DNA from: Liolophura sinensis
Lineage: Eukaryota > Mollusca > Polyplacophora > Chitonida > Chitonidae
NCBI RefSeq assembly: GCF_032854445.1
Contig: NW_027018247.1
Span: 1 to 52,483 of the forward strand
Length of the DNA stretch: 52,483 bases
Reading direction: 5' to 3'
Shown: one piece after another, positions 10,622 to 24,349 of the stretch
How positions within the stretch are numbered: the stretch's first letter is position 1
Layout of the letters: each line of letters starts with the position of its first letter
Notes under the pieces: generated by a model
Database searches by the model: none
What the model saw: the letters and a program-made list of their open reading frames with translations, nothing else
What the model was told of the DNA's origin: nothing
Position numbers and translations under genes: made by a program

Positions 10622-12817
10622 TTGAATGATCATTTATGTCATAATCACGTGCCCGGCAACGGCTCTTACTCCATGGAAACCAGGGAAATTTGCAATTTTT
10701 CAACAGCTGCCGATGCCTGGCTCAATTCCGCATCTTTTGGCACCTTATTCATGTGGGTCTGTGGTCAGTTGTACTTTTTACAGCAGACTGTATCAAGTAC
10801 CTTGTGTTTTTCACGTACAAATGGTGTTGTTTTTCTACACGTAGATAAAGACATTGAGATTGTCTTGGACTTAGAAGTAAGACAATTGCTGGGTGAGTTA
10901 AATGGGCTTGGCCCAAAGATTTCAGGTCTTCTGGGCTACCGAAGGGCACATAACTTATAGTCAAAAGTTGAATATAGTAATGACCAGTCGCGATTGTACA
11001 GAGTACAGTGTAGCCGATTTCAATTAACAAAAAGACCAGGCAAAAATGCAAAAGTGCGAAAACTGTTCCAGTGCTGCTGGTAAGAGGCTAATCCGACGTA
11101 TTTTGTGACGAGAAATCGAATGGTGCAAACCGCGTTGCTCTCCGACCAATACTTTTGGCTGTAGTGACATTTGAATGATCATTTATGTCATAATCACGTG
11201 CCCAGCAACGGCTCTTACTCCATGGAAACCAGGGAAATTTGCAATTTTTCAACAGCTGCCGATGCCTGGCTCAATTCCGCATCTTTTGGCACCTTACTGA
11301 AGTGGGTTAGTGTTTAGTTGTACTTTTTACAGCAGACTGTATTAAGTACCTTGTGTTTTTTATGTACAAATGGTGTGGTTTTTCTACACGTAGATAAAGA
11401 CATTGAGATTGTCTTGCACTTAGAAGTAAGACAATTGCTGGGTGAGTTAAATGGGCTTGGCCCAAAGATTTCAGGTCTTCTGGGCTACCGAAGGGCACAT
11501 AACTTATAGTCAAAAGTTGAATATAGTAATGACCAGTCGCGATTGTACAGAGTACAGTGTAGCCGATTTCAATTAACAAAAAGACCAGGCAAAAATGCAA
11601 AAGTGGAAAAACTGTTCCAGTGCTGCTGGTAAGAGGCTAATCCGACGTATTTTGTGACGAGAAATCGAATGGTGCAACCCGCGTTGCTCTCCGACCAATA
11701 CGTTTGGCTGTAGCGACAATTGAATGATCATTTATGTCATAATCACGTGCCCAGCAACGGCTCTTACTCCATGGAAACCAGGGAAATTTGCAATTTTTCA
11801 ACAGCTGCCGATGCCTGGCTCAATTCCGCATCTTTTGGCACCTTATTCATGTGGGTCTGTGGTCAGTTGTACTTTTTACAGCAGACTGTATCAAGTACCT
11901 TGTGTTTATCACGTACAAATGGTGTGGTTTTTCTACACGTAGATAAAGACATTGAGATTGTCTTGGACTTAGAAGTAAGACAATTGCTGGGTGAGTTAAT
12001 TGGGCTTGGCCCAAAGATTTCAGGTCTTCTGGGCTACCGAAGGGCACATAACTTATAGTCAAAAGTTGAATATAGTAATGACCAGTCGCGATTGTACAGA
12101 GTACAGTGTAGCCGATTTCAATTAACAAAAAGACCAGGCAAAAATGCAAAAGTGCGAAAACTGTTCCAGTGCTGCTGGTAAGAGGCTAATCCGACGTATT
12201 TTGTGACGAGAAATCGAATGGTGCAAACCGCGTTGCTCTCCGACCAATACTTTTGGCTGTAGTGACAATTGAATGATCATTTATGTCATAATCACGTGCC
12301 CAGCAACGGCTCTTACTCCATGGAAACCAGGGAAATTTGCAATTTTTCAACAGCTGCCGATGCCTGGCTCAATTCCGCATCTTTTGGCACCTTACTGAAG
12401 TGGGTCTGTGTTCAGTTGTACTTTTTACAGCAGACTGTATCAAGTACCTTGTGTTTTTTATGTACAAATGGTGTGGTTTTTCTACACGTAGATAAAGACA
12501 TTGAGATTGTCTTGCACTTAGAAGTAAGGCAATTGCTGGGTGAGTTAAATGGGCTTAGCCCAAAGATTTCAGATCTTCTGGGCTACCGAATGGCACATAA
12601 CTTATAGTCAAAAGTTGAATATAGTAATGACCAGTCGCGATTGTACAGAGTACAGTGTAGCCGATTTCAATTAACAAAAAGCCCAGGCAAAAACGCAAAA
12701 TTGGAAAAATTCTTCCAGTGCTGCTGGTAAGAGGCTAATCCGACGTATTTTGTGACGACAAATCGAATGGTGCAAACCGCGTTGCTCTCCGACCAATACT
12801 TTTGCCTGTAGCGACAA

Positions 12818-13366
12818 TTGAATGATCATTTATGTCATAATCACGTGCACAGCAACGGCTCTTACTCCATGGAAACCAGGGAAATTGGCAATTTTTCAAC
12901 AGCTGCCGATACCTGGCTCAATTCCGCATCTTTTGGCACCTTATAAATGTGGGTCTGTGGTCAGTTGTACTTTTTACAGCAGACTGTATCAAGTACCTTC
13001 TGTTTTTTATGTACAAATGGTGTTGTTTTTCTACACGTAGATAAAGACATTGAGATTGTCTTGGACTGAGAAGTAAGACAATTGCTGGGTGAGTTAAATG
13101 GGCTTAGCCCAAAGATTTGACGTCTTCTGGGCTACCGAAGGGCACATAACTTATAGTCAAAAGTTGAATATAGTAATGACCAGTCGCGATTGTACAGAGT
13201 ACAGTGTAGCCGATTTCAATTAACAAAAAGACCAGGTAAAAATGCCAAAGTGGAAAAACTGTTCCAGTGCTGCTGGTAAGAGGCTAATCCGACGTATTTT
13301 GTGACGAGAAATCGAATGGTGCAAACCGCGTTGCTCTCCGACCAATACTTTTGGCTGTAGTGACAA
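12818..13366. repeat. Divergent monomer subtype X'
   Basis: This unit and its upstream junction differ from typical X and Y at many linked sites: AAAAACGCAAAATTGG with AATTCTTCC, GACGACAAATCG, TTTTGCCTG, GTGCACAGC, GGAAATTGGC, GATACCTGG, TTATAAATG, ACCTTCTG, TTTTTTATG, GGACTGAG and TTTGACG. Near-identical copies lie at 25448, 27642 and 29838. Related units with Y-like centres lie at 16114, 33132 and 44658. It looks like an older branch of the family that was re-amplified. Confidence 0.85.
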
Positions 13367-13915
13367 TTGAATGATCATTTATGTCATAATCACGTGCCCA
13401 GCAACGGCTCTTACTCCATGGAAACCAGGGAAATTGGCAATTTTTCAACAGCTGCCGATGCCTGGCTCAATTCCGCATCTTTTGGCACCTTATTCATGTA
13501 GGTCTGTGGTCAGTTGTACTTTTTACAGCAGACTGTATCAAGTACCTTGTGTTTTTCACGTACAAATGGTGTGGTTTTTCTACACGTAGATAAAGACATT
13601 GAGATTGTCTTGGACTTAGAAGTAAGACAATTGCTGGGTGAGTTAAATGGGCTTGGCCCAAAGATTTCAGGTCTTCTGGGCTACCGAAGGGCACATAACT
13701 TATAGTCAAAAGTTGAATATAGTAATGACCAGTCGCGATTGTACAGAGTACAGTGTAGCCGATTTCAATTAACAAAAAGACCAGGCAAAAATGCAAAAGT
13801 GCGAAAACTGTTCCAGTGCTGCTGGTAAGAGGCTAATCCGACGTATTTTGTGACGAGAAATCGAATGGTGCAAACCGCGTTGCTCTCCGACCAATACTTT
13901 TGGCTGTAGTGACAA

Positions 13916-14464
13916 TTGAATGATCATTTATGTCATAATCACGTGCCCAGCAACAGCTCTTACTCCATGGAAACCAGGGATATTTGCAATTTTTCAACAG
14001 CTGCCGATGCCTGGCTCAATTCCGCATCTTTTGGCACCTTATTCATGTGGGTCTGTGGTCAGTTGTACTTTTTACAGCAGACTGTATCAAGTACCTTGTG
14101 TTTTTCACGTACAAATGGTGTTGTTTTTCTACACGTAGATAAAGACATTGAGATTGTCTTGGACTTAGAAGTAAGACAATTGCTGGGTGAGTTAAATGGG
14201 CTTGGCCCAAAGATTTCAGGTCTTCTGGGCTACCGAAGGGCACATAACTTATAGTCAAAAGTTGAATATAGTAATGACCAGTCGCGATTGTACAGAGTAC
14301 AGTGTAGCCGATTTCAATTAACAAAAAGACCAGGCAAAAATGCAAAAGTGCGAAAACTGTTCCAGTGCTGCTGGTAACAAGCTAATCCGACGTATTTTGT
14401 AACGAGAAATCGAATGGTGCAAACCGCGTTGCTCTCCGACCAATACTTTTGGCTGTAGTGACAT
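13916..14464. repeat. Hybrid monomer, Y left half and X right half
   Basis: The left part has the Y-associated AACAGCTC and GGGATATTTG. The right part has TTATTCATGTGGG, AAGTACC, GTGTTG, CTTGGAC and CTTGGCCC, as in class X. The switch lies between about 13984 and 14040. The same hybrid recurs at 30936, so it existed before the 17-kb-spaced duplication. Unequal crossover or gene conversion are both possible origins. Confidence 0.8.
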
Positions 14465-16662
14465 TTGAATGATCATTTATGTCATAATCACGTGCCCAGC
14501 AACGGCTCTTACTCCATGGAAACCAGGGAAATTTGCAATTTTTCAACAGCTGCCGATGCCTGGCTCAATTCCGCATCTTTTGGCACCTTACTGAAGTGGG
14601 TCAGTGTTTAGTTGTACTTTTTACAGCAGACTGTATTAAGTACCTTTTGTTTTTTATATACAAATGGTGTGGTTTTTCTACACGTAGATAAAGACATTGA
14701 GATTGTCTTGCACTTAGAAGTAAGACAATTGCTGGGTGAGTTAAATGGGCTTGGCCCAAAGATTTCAGGTCTTCTGGGCTACCGAAGGGCACATAACTTA
14801 TAGTCAAAAGTTGAATATAGTAATGACCAGTCGCGATTGTACAGAGTACAGTGTAGCCGATTTCAATTAACAAAAAGACCAGGCAAAAATGCAAAAGTGG
14901 AAAAACTGTTCCAGTGCTGCTGGTAAGAGGCTAATCCGACGTATTTTGTGACGAGAAATCGAATGGTGCAACCCGTGTTGCTCTCCGACCAATACGTTTG
15001 GCTGTAGCGACAATTGAATGATCATTTATGTCATAATCACGTGCCCAGCAACGGCTCTTACTCCATGGAAACCAGGGAAATTTGCAATTTTTCAACAGCT
15101 GCCGATGCCTGGCTCAATTTCGCATCTTTTGGCACCTTATTCATGTGGGTCTGTGGTCAGTTGTACTTTTTACAGCAGACTGTATCAAGTACCTTGTGTT
15201 TATCACGTACAAATGGTGTGGTTTTTCTACACGTAGATAAAGACATTGAGATTGTCTTGGACTTAGAAGTAAGACAATTGCTGGGTGAGTTAAATGGGCT
15301 TGGCCCAAAGATTTCAGGTCTTCTGGGCTACCGAAGGGCACATAACTTATAGTCAAAAGTTGAATATAGTAATGACCAGTCGCGATTGTACAGAGTACAG
15401 TGTAGCCGATTTCAATTAACAAAAAGACCAGGCAAAAATGCAAAAGTGCGAAAAACTGTTCCAGTGCTGCTGGTAAGAGGCTAATCCGACGTATTTTGTG
15501 ACGAGAAATCGAATGGTGCAAACCGCGTTGCTCTCCGACCAATACGTTTGGCTGTAGTGACAATTGAATGATCATTTATGTCATAATCACGTGCCCAGCA
15601 ACGGCTCTTACTCCATGGAAACCAGGGAAATTTGCAATTTTTTAACAGCTGCCGATGCCTGGCTCAATTCCGCATCTTTTGGCACCTTACTGAAGTGGGT
15701 CTGTGTTCAGTTGTACTTTTTACAGCAGACTGTATCAAGTACCTTGTTTTTCTCACGTACAAATGGTGTGGTTTTTCTACACGTAGATAAAGACATTGAG
15801 ATTGTCTTGCACTTAGAAGTAAGACAATTGCTGGGTGAGTTAAATGGGCTTAGCCCAAAGATTTCAGGTCTTCTGGGCTACCGAAGGGCACATAACTTAT
15901 AGTCAAAAGTTGAATATAGTAATGACCAGTCCGCGATTGTACAGAGTACAGTGTAGCCGATTTCAATTAACAAAAAGACCAGGCAAAAACGCAAAATTGG
16001 AAAAATTGTTCCAGTGCTGCTGGTAAGAGGCTAATCCGACGTATTTGGTGACGACAAATCGAATGGTGCAAACGGCGTTGCTCTCCGACCAATACTTTTG
16101 CCTGTAGCGACAACTGAGTGATCATTTATGTCATAATCACGTGCACAGCAACGGCTCTTACTCCATGGAAACCAGGGAAATTGGCAATTTTTAAACAGCT
16201 GCCGATACCTGGCCCAATTCCGCATCTTTTGGCACCTTATAAATGTGGGTCAGTGTTTAGTTGTACTTTTTACAGCAGACTGTATCAAGTACCTTGTGTT
16301 TTTTATGTACAAATGGTGTGGTTTTTCTACACGTAGATAAAGACATTGAGATTGTCTTGCACTTAGAAGTAAGACAATTGCTGGGTGAGTTAAATGGGCT
16401 TAGCCCAAAGATTTCAGGTCTTCTGGGCTACCGAAGGGCACATAACTTATAGTCAAAAGTTGAATATAGTAATGACCAGTCGCGATTGTACAGAGTACAG
16501 TGTAGCCGATTTCAATTAACAAAAAGACCAGGCAAAAATGCAAAAGTGGAAAAACTGTTCCAGTGCTGCTGGTAAGAGGCTAATCCGACGTATTTTGTGA
16601 CGAGAAATCGAATGGTGCAATCCGCGTTGCTCTCCGACCAATACGTTTGGCTGTAGCGACAA

Positions 16663-19600
16663 TTGAATGATCATTTATGTCATAATCACGTGCCCGGCAA
16701 CGGCTCTTACTCCATGGAAACCAGGGAAATTTGCAATTTTTCAACAGCTGCCGATGCCTGGCTCAATTCCGCATCTTTTGGCACCTTATTCATTTGGGTC
16801 TGTGGTCAGTTGTACTTTTTACAGCAGACTGTTTCAAGTACCTTGTGTTTTTCACGTACAAATGTTGTGGTTTTTCTACACGTAGATAAAGACATTGAGA
16901 TTGTCTTGGACTTAGAAGTAAGACAATTGCTGGGTGAGTTAAATGGGCTTGGCCCAAAGATTTCAGGTCTTCTGGGCTACCGAAGGGCACATAACTTATA
17001 GTCAAAAGTTGAATATAGTAATGACCAGTCGCGATTGTACAGAGTACAGTGTAGCCGATTTCAATTAACAAAAAGACCAGGCAAAAATGTAAAAGTGCGA
17101 AAACTGTTCCAGTGCTGCTGGTAAAAGGCTAATCCGACGTATTTTGTGACGAGAAATCGAATGGTGCAAACCGCGTTGCTCTCCGACCAATACTTTTGGC
17201 TGTAGTGACAATTGAATGATCATTTATGTCATAATCACGTGCCCAGCAACGGCTCTTACTCCATGGAAACCAGGGATATTTGCAATTTTTTCAACAGCTG
17301 CCGATGCCTGGCTCAATTCCGCATCTTTTGGCACCTTACTTAAGTGGGTCAGTGTTCAGTTGTACTTTTTACAGCAGACTGTATCAAGAACCTTGTGTTT
17401 CTCACGTACAAATGGTGTGGTTTTTCTACACGTAGATAAAGACATTGAGATTGTCTTGCACTTAGAAGTAAGGCAATTGCTGGGTGAGTTAAATGGGCTT
17501 AGCCCAAAGATTTGACGTCTTCTGGGCTACCGAAGGGCACATAACTTATAGTCAAAAGTTGAATATAGTAATGACCAGTCGCGATTGTACAGAGTACAGT
17601 GTAGCCGATTTCAATTAACAAAAAGACCAGGCAAAAATGCAAAAGTGCGAAAACTGTTCCAGTGCTGCTGGTAAGAGGCTAATCCGACGTATTTTGTGAC
17701 GAGAAATCGAATGGTGCAAACCGCGTTGCTCTCCGACCAATACTTTTGCCTGTAGCGACAATTGAATGATCATTTATGTCATAATCACGTTCTCAGCAAC
17801 GGCTCTTACTCCATGGAAACCAGGGAAATTTGCAATTTTTCAACAGCTGCCGATGCCTGGCTCAATTCCGCATCTTTTGGCACCTTATTCATGTGGGTCT
17901 GTGGTCAGTTGTACTTTTTACAGCAGACTGTATCAAGTACCTTGTGTTTTTCACGTTCAAATGGTGTTGTTTTTCTACACGTAGATAAAGACATTGAGAT
18001 TGTCTTGGACTTAGAAGTAAGACAATTGCTGGGTGAGTTAAATGGGCTTGGCCCAAAGATTTCAGGTCTTCTGGGCTACCGAAGGGCACATAACTTATAG
18101 TCAAAAGTTGAATATAGTAATGACCAGTCGCGATTGTACAGAGTACAGTGTAGCCGATTTCAATTAACAAAAAGACCAGGCAAAAATGCAAAAGTGCGAA
18201 AACTGTTCCAGTGCTGCTGGTAAGAGGCTAATCCGACGTATTTTGTGACGAGAAATCGAATGGTGCAAACCGCGTTGCTCTCCGACCAATACTTTTGGCT
18301 GTAGTGACAATTGAATGATCATTTATGTCATAATCACGTGCCCAGCAAAGGCTCTTACTCCATGGAAACCAGGGAAATTTGCAATTTTTCAACAGCTGCC
18401 GATGCCTGGCTCAATTCCGCATCTTTTGGCACCTTACTGAAGTGGGTCAGTGTTTAGTTGTACTTTTTACAGCAGACTGTATCAAGAACCTTGTGTTTCT
18501 CACGTACAAATGGTGTGGTTTTTCTACACGTAGATAAAGACATTGAGATTGTCTTGCACTTAGAAGTAAGACAATTGCTGGGTGAGTTAAATGGGCTTAG
18601 CCCAAAGATTTCAGGTCTTCTGGGCTACCGAAGGGCACATAACTTATAGTCAAAAGTTGAATATAGTAATGACCAGTCGCGATTGTACAGAGTACAGTGT
18701 AGCCGATTTCAATTAACAAAAAGACCAGGCAAAAATGCAAAAGTGGAAAAACTGTTCCAGTGCTGCTGGTAAGAGGCTAATCCGACGTATTTTGTGACGA
18801 GAAATCGAATGGTGCAATCCGCGTTGCTCTCCGACCAATACGTTTGGCTGTAGCGACAATTGAATGATCATTTATGTCATAATCACGTGCCCGGCAACGG
18901 CTCTTACTCCATGGAAACCAGGGAAATTTGCAATTTTTCAACAGCTGCCGATGCCTGGCTCAATTCCGCATCTTTTGGCACCTTATTCATGTGGGTCTGT
19001 GGTCAGTTGTACTTTTTACAGCAGACTGTATCAAGTACCTTGTGTTTTTCACGTACAAATGGTGTTGTTTTTCTACACGTAGATAAAGACATTGAGATTG
19101 TCTTGGACTTAGAAGTAAGACAATTGCTGGGTGAGTTAAATGGGCTTGGCCCAAAGATTTCAGGTCTTCTGGGCTACCGAAGGGCACATAACTTATAGTC
19201 AAAAGTTGAATATAGTAATGACCAGTCGCGATTGTACAGAGTACAGTGTAGCCGATTTCAATTAACAAAAAGACCAGGCAAAAATGCAAAAGTGCGAAAA
19301 CTGTTCCAGTGCTGCTGGTAAGAGGCTAATCCGACGTATTTTGTAACGAGAAATCGAATGGTGCAAACCGCGTTGCTCTCCGACCAATACTTTTGGCTGT
19401 AGTGACATTTGAATGATCATTTATGTCAAAATCACGTGCCCAGCAACGGCTCTTACTCCATGGAAACCAGGGAAATTTGCAATTTTTCAACAGCTGCCAA
19501 TGCCTGGCTCGATTCCGCATCTTTTGGCACCTTACTGAAGTGGGTTAGTGTTCAGTTGTACTTTTTACAGCAGACTGTATCAAGTACCTTGTGTTTTTCA

Positions 19601-21604
19601 CGTACAAATGGTGTGGTTTTTCTACACGTAGATAAAGACATTGAGATTGTCTTGGACTTAGAAGTAAGACAATTGCTGGGTGAGTTAAATGGGCTTGGCC
19701 CAAAGATTTCAGGTCTTCTGGGCTACCGAAGGGCACATAACTTATAGTCAAAAGTTGAATATAGTAATGACCAGTCGCGATTGTACAGAGTACAGTGTAG
19801 CCGATTTCAATTAACAAAAAGACCAGGCAAAAATGCAAAAGTGCGAAAACTGTTCCAGTGCTGCTGGTAAAAGGCTAATCCGACGTATTTTGTGACGAGA
19901 AATCGAATGGTGCAAACCGCGTTGCTCTCCGACCAATACTTTTGGCTGTAGTGACAATTGAATGATCATTTATGTCATAATCACGTGCCCAGCAACGGCT
20001 CTTACTCCATGGAAACCAGGGATATTTGCAATTTTTCAACAGCTGCCGATGCCTGGCTCAATTCCGCATCTTTTGGCACCTTACTTAAGTGGGTCAGTGT
20101 TCAGTTGTACTTTTTACAGCAGACTGTATCAAGAACCTTGTGTTTTTCACGTACAAATGGTGTGGTTTTTCTACACGTAGATAAAGACATTGAGATTGTC
20201 TTGCACTTAGAAGTAAGGCAATTGCTGGGTGAGTTAAATGGGCTTAGCCCAAAGATTTGACGTCTGCTGGGCTACCGAAGGGCACATAACTTATAGTCAA
20301 AAGTTGAATATAGTAATGACCAGTCGCGATTGTACAGAGTACAGTGTAGCCGATTTCAATTAACAAAAAGACCAGGCAAAAATGCAAAAGTGCGAAAACT
20401 GTTCCAGTGCTGCTGGTAAGAGGCTAATCCGACGTATTTTGTGACGAGAAATCGAATGGTGCAAACCGCGTTGCTCTCCGACCAATACTTTTGCCTGTAG
20501 CGACAATTGAATGATCATTTATGTCATAATCACGTGCACAGCAACGGCTCTTACTCCATGGAAACCAGGGAAATTTGCAATTTTTCAACAGCTGCCGATG
20601 CCTGGCTCAATTCCGCATCTTTTGGCACCTTATTCATGTGGGTCTGTGGTCAGTTGTACTTTTTACAGCAGACTGTATCAAGTACCTTGTGTTTTTCACG
20701 TTCAAATGGTGTTGTTTTTCTACACGTAGATAAAGACATTGAGATTGTCTTGGACTTAGAAGTAAGACAATTGCTGGGTGAGTTAAATGGGCTTGGCCCA
20801 AAGATTTCAGGTCTTCTGGGCTACCGAAGGGCACATAACTTATAGTCAAAAGTTGAATATAGTAATGACCAGTCGCGATTGTACAGAGTACAGTGTAGCC
20901 GATTTCAATTAACAAAAAGACCAGGCAAAAATGCAAAAGTGCGAAAACTGTTCCAGTGCTGCTGGTAAGAGGCTAATCCGACGTATTTTGTGACGAGAAA
21001 TCGAATGGTGCAAACCGCGTTGCTCTCCGACCAATACTTTTGGCTGTAGTGACAATTGAATGATCATTTATGTCATAATCACGTGCCCAGCAACGGCTCT
21101 TACTCCATGGAAACCAGGGAAATTTGCAATTTTTCAACAGCTGCCGATGCCTGGCTCAATTCCGCATCTTTTGGCACCTTACTGAAGTGGGTCAGTGTTT
21201 AGTTGTACTTTTTACAGCAGACTGTATCAAGAACCTTGTGTTTCTCACGTACAAATGGTGTGGTTTTTCTACACGTAGATAAAGACATTGAGATTGTCTT
21301 GCACTTAGAAGTAAGACAATTGCTGGGTGAGTTAAATGGGCTTAGCCCAAAGATTTCAGGTCTTCTGGGCTACCGAAGGGCACATAACTTATAGTCAAAA
21401 GTTGAATATAGTAATGACCAGTCGCGATTGTACAGAGTACAGTGTAGCCGATTTCAATTAACAAAAAGACCAGGCAAAAATGCAAAAGTGGAAAAACTGT
21501 TCCAGTGCTGCTGGTAAGAGGCTAATCCGACGTATTTTGTGACGAGAAATCGAATGGTGCAATCCGCGTTGCTCTCCGACCAATACGTTTGGCTGTAGCG
21601 ACAA
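16663..21604. repeat. Nine-monomer block, copy alpha
   Basis: Monomers at 16663, 17212, 17762, 18311, 18860, 19409, 19958, 20507 and 21056 correspond in order to 36424-40816 and to 45207-49600. Shared rare variants are TCATTTGGG with GTTTCAAG and AATGTTGTGG in the first unit, CTTACTTAAG in the second, AGCAAAGGC in the fourth, and CCAATGCCTGGCTCGATT in the sixth. Inside the block the units at 17762-18860 resemble those at 20507-21605, 2,745 bp (five monomers) away. The third unit has a private CACGTTCTCAGC in place of the CACGTGAACAGC found in the other two copies. Confidence 0.88.
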
Positions 21605-24114
21605 TTGAATGATCATTTATGTCATAATCACGTGCCCGGCAACGGCTCTTACTCCATGGAAACCAGGGAAATTTGCAATTTTTCAACAGCTGCCGATGCC
21701 TGGCTCAATTCCGCATCTTTTGGCACCTTATTCATGTGGGTCTGTGGTCAGTTGTACTTTTTACAGCAGACTGTATCAAGTACCTTGTGTTTTTCACGTA
21801 CAAATGGTGTTGTTTTTCTACACGTAGATAAAGACATTGAGATTGTCTTGGACTTAGAAGTAAGACAATTGCTGGGTGAGTTAAATGGGCTTAGCCCAAA
21901 GATTTCAGGTCTTCTGGGCTACCGAAGGGCACATAACTTATAGTCAAAAGTTGAATATAGTAATGACCAGTCGCGATTGTACAGAGTACAGTGTAGCCGA
22001 TTTCAATTAACAAAAAGACCAGGCAAAAATGCAAAAGTGCGAAAACTGTTGCAGTGCTGCTGGTAAGAGGCTAATCCGACGTATTTTGTGACGAGAAATC
22101 GAATGGTGCAATCCGCGTTGCTCTCCGACCAATACGTTTGGCTGTAGCGACAATTGAATGATCATTTATGTCATAATCACGTGCCCGGCAACGGCTCTTA
22201 CTCCATGGAAACCAGGGAAATTTGCAATTTTTCAACAGCTGCCGATGCCTGGCTCAATTCCGCATCTTTTGGCACCTTATTCATTTGGGTCTGTGGTCAG
22301 TTGTACTTTTTACAGCAGACTGTATCAAGTACCTTGTGTTTTTCACGTACAAATGTTGTGGTTTTTCTACACGTAGATAAAGACATTGAGATTGTCTTGG
22401 ACTTAGAAGTAAGACAATTGCTGGGTGAGTTAAATGGGCTTGGCCCAAAGATTTCAGGTCTTCTGGGCTACCGAAGGGCACATAACTTATAGTCAAAAGT
22501 TGAATATAGTAATGACCAGTCGCGATTGTACAGAGTACAGTGTAGCCGATTTCAATTAACAAAAAGACCAGGCAAAAATGCAAAAGTGCGAAAACTGTTC
22601 CAGTGCTGCTGGTAAAAGGCTAATCCGACGTATTTTGTGACGAGAAATCGAATGGTGCAAACCGCGTTGCTCTCCGACCAATACTTTTGGCTGTAGTGAC
22701 AATTGAATGATCATTTATGTCATAATCACGTGCCCAGCAACGGCTCTTACTCCATGGAAACCAGGGATATTTGCAATTTTTCAACAGCTGCCGATGCCTG
22801 GCTCAATTCCGCATCTTTTGGCACCTTACTGAAGTGGGTCTGTGTTCAGTTGTACTTTTTACAGCAGACTGTATCAAGTACCTTGTGTTTTTCACGTACA
22901 AATGGTGTTGTTTTTCTACACGTAGATAAAGACATTGAGATTGTCTTGGACTTAGAAGTAAGACAATTGCTGGGTGAGTTAAATGGGCTTAGCCCAAAGA
23001 TTTCAGGTCTTCTGGGCTACCGAAGGGCACATAACTTATAGTCAAAAGTTGAATATAGTAATGACCAGTCGCGATTGTACAGAGTACAGTGTAGCCGATT
23101 TCAATTAACAAAAAGACCAGGCAAAAATGCAAAAGTGCGAAAACTGTTCCAGTGCTGCTGGTAAGAGGCTAATCCGACGTATTTTGTGACGAGAAATCGA
23201 ATGGTGCAATCCGCGTTGCTCTCCGACCAATACGTTTGGCTGTAGCGACAATTGAATGATCATTTATGTCATAATCACGTGCCCGGCAACGGCTCTTACT
23301 CCATGGAAACCAGGGAAATTTGCAATTTTTCAACAGCTGCCGATGCCTGGCTCAATTCCGCATCTTTTGGCACCTTATTCATTTGGGTCTGTGGTCAGTT
23401 GTACTTTTTACAGCAGACTGTATCAAGTACCTTGTGTTTTTCACGTACAAATGTTGTGGTTTTTCTACACGTAGATAAAGACATTGAGATTGTCTTGGAC
23501 TTAGAAGTAAGACAATTGCTGGGTGAGTTAAATGGGCTTGGCCCAAAGATTTCAGGTCTTCTGGGCTACCGAAGGGCACATAACTTATAGTCAAAAGTTG
23601 AATATAGTAATGACCAGTCGCGATTGTACAGAGTACAGTGTAGCCGATTTCAATTAACAAAAAGACCAGGCAAAAATGCAAAAGTGCGAAAACTGTTCCA
23701 GTGCTGCTGGTAAAAGGCTAATCCGACGTATTTTGTGACGAGAAATCGAATGGTGCAAACCGCGTTGCTCTCCGACCAATACTTTTGGCTGTAGTGACAA
23801 TTGAATGATCATTTATGTCATAATCACGTGCCCAGCAACGGCTCTTACTCCATGGAAACCAGGGATATTTGCAATTTTTCAACAGCTGCCGATGCCTGGC
23901 TCAATTCCGCATCTTTTGGCACCTTACTTAAGTGGGTCAGTGTTCAGTTGTACTTTTTACAGCAGACTGTATCAAGAACCTTGTGTTTCTCACGTACAAA
24001 TGGTGTGGTTTTTCTACACGTAGATAAAGACATTGAGATTGTCTTGCACTTAGAAGTAAGGCAATTGCTGGGTGAGTTAAATGGGCTTAGCCCAAAGATT
24101 TGACGTCTTCTGGG
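21605..24114. repeat. Monomer block with a local dimer duplication
   Basis: Units start at 21605, 22154, 22703, 23252 and 23801. The 22154 and 23252 units share TCATTTGGG and AATGTTGTGG and are 1,098 bp apart, so one dimer was recently duplicated. Both keep GTATCAAG, whereas 16663, 36424 and 45207 have the derived GTTTCAAG. The 22703 unit is a Y/X mosaic: GGGATATTTG and GAAGTGGGTCTGTGTTC, then AAGTACC, CTTGGAC and CTTAGCCC. Confidence 0.85.
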
Positions 24115-24349
24115 CTACCGAAGGGCACATAACTTATAGTCAAAAGTTGAATATAGTAATGACCAGTCGCGATTGTACAGAGTACAGTGTAGCCGATTTC
24201 AATTAACAAAAAGACCAGGCAAAAATGCAAAAGTGCGAAAACTGTTCCAGTGCTGCTGGTAAGAGGCTAATCCGACGTATTTTGTGACGAGAAATCGAAT
24301 GGTGCAATCCGCGTTGCTCTCCGACCAATACGTTTGGCTGTAGCGACAA

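Larger units (their letters stand above)
8426..12673. repeat. Regular X/Y dimer satellite block
   Basis: Monomers at 8426, 8975, 9524, 10073, 10622, 11171, 11720 and 12269 are spaced exactly 549 bp apart and alternate X, Y, X, Y and so on. This gives a 1,098-bp dimer period. The 9524 and 11171 units share GACATTTGAATG, which destroys the usual CAATTG. The 11171 unit also has TATTAAG and TTTTTTATG, variants seen again at 14465, 31485, 35326 and 44109. Confidence 0.9.
12674..16790. repeat. Segmentally duplicated satellite block, copy 1 (pair at 29,694-33,808)
   Basis: Monomers at 12818, 13367, 13916, 14465, 15014, 15564 and 16114 match in order those at 29838, 30387, 30936, 31485, 32034, 32583 and 33132. 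The offset is 17,018-17,020 bp. Shared rare markers include AAAACGCAAAATTGG, GGACTGAGAAG, CAGGTAAAAATGCC, TCATGTAGGTC, TTTTATATAC, ACCCGTGTTG, AATTTTTTAAC and AACTGAGTG. Private changes include CAATTTCGC near 15118 in this copy and GGAACCCAGG near 32090 in the other. The shared stretch ends near 16790, where this copy has TCATTTGGG and the other TCATGTGGG. Confidence 0.9.
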
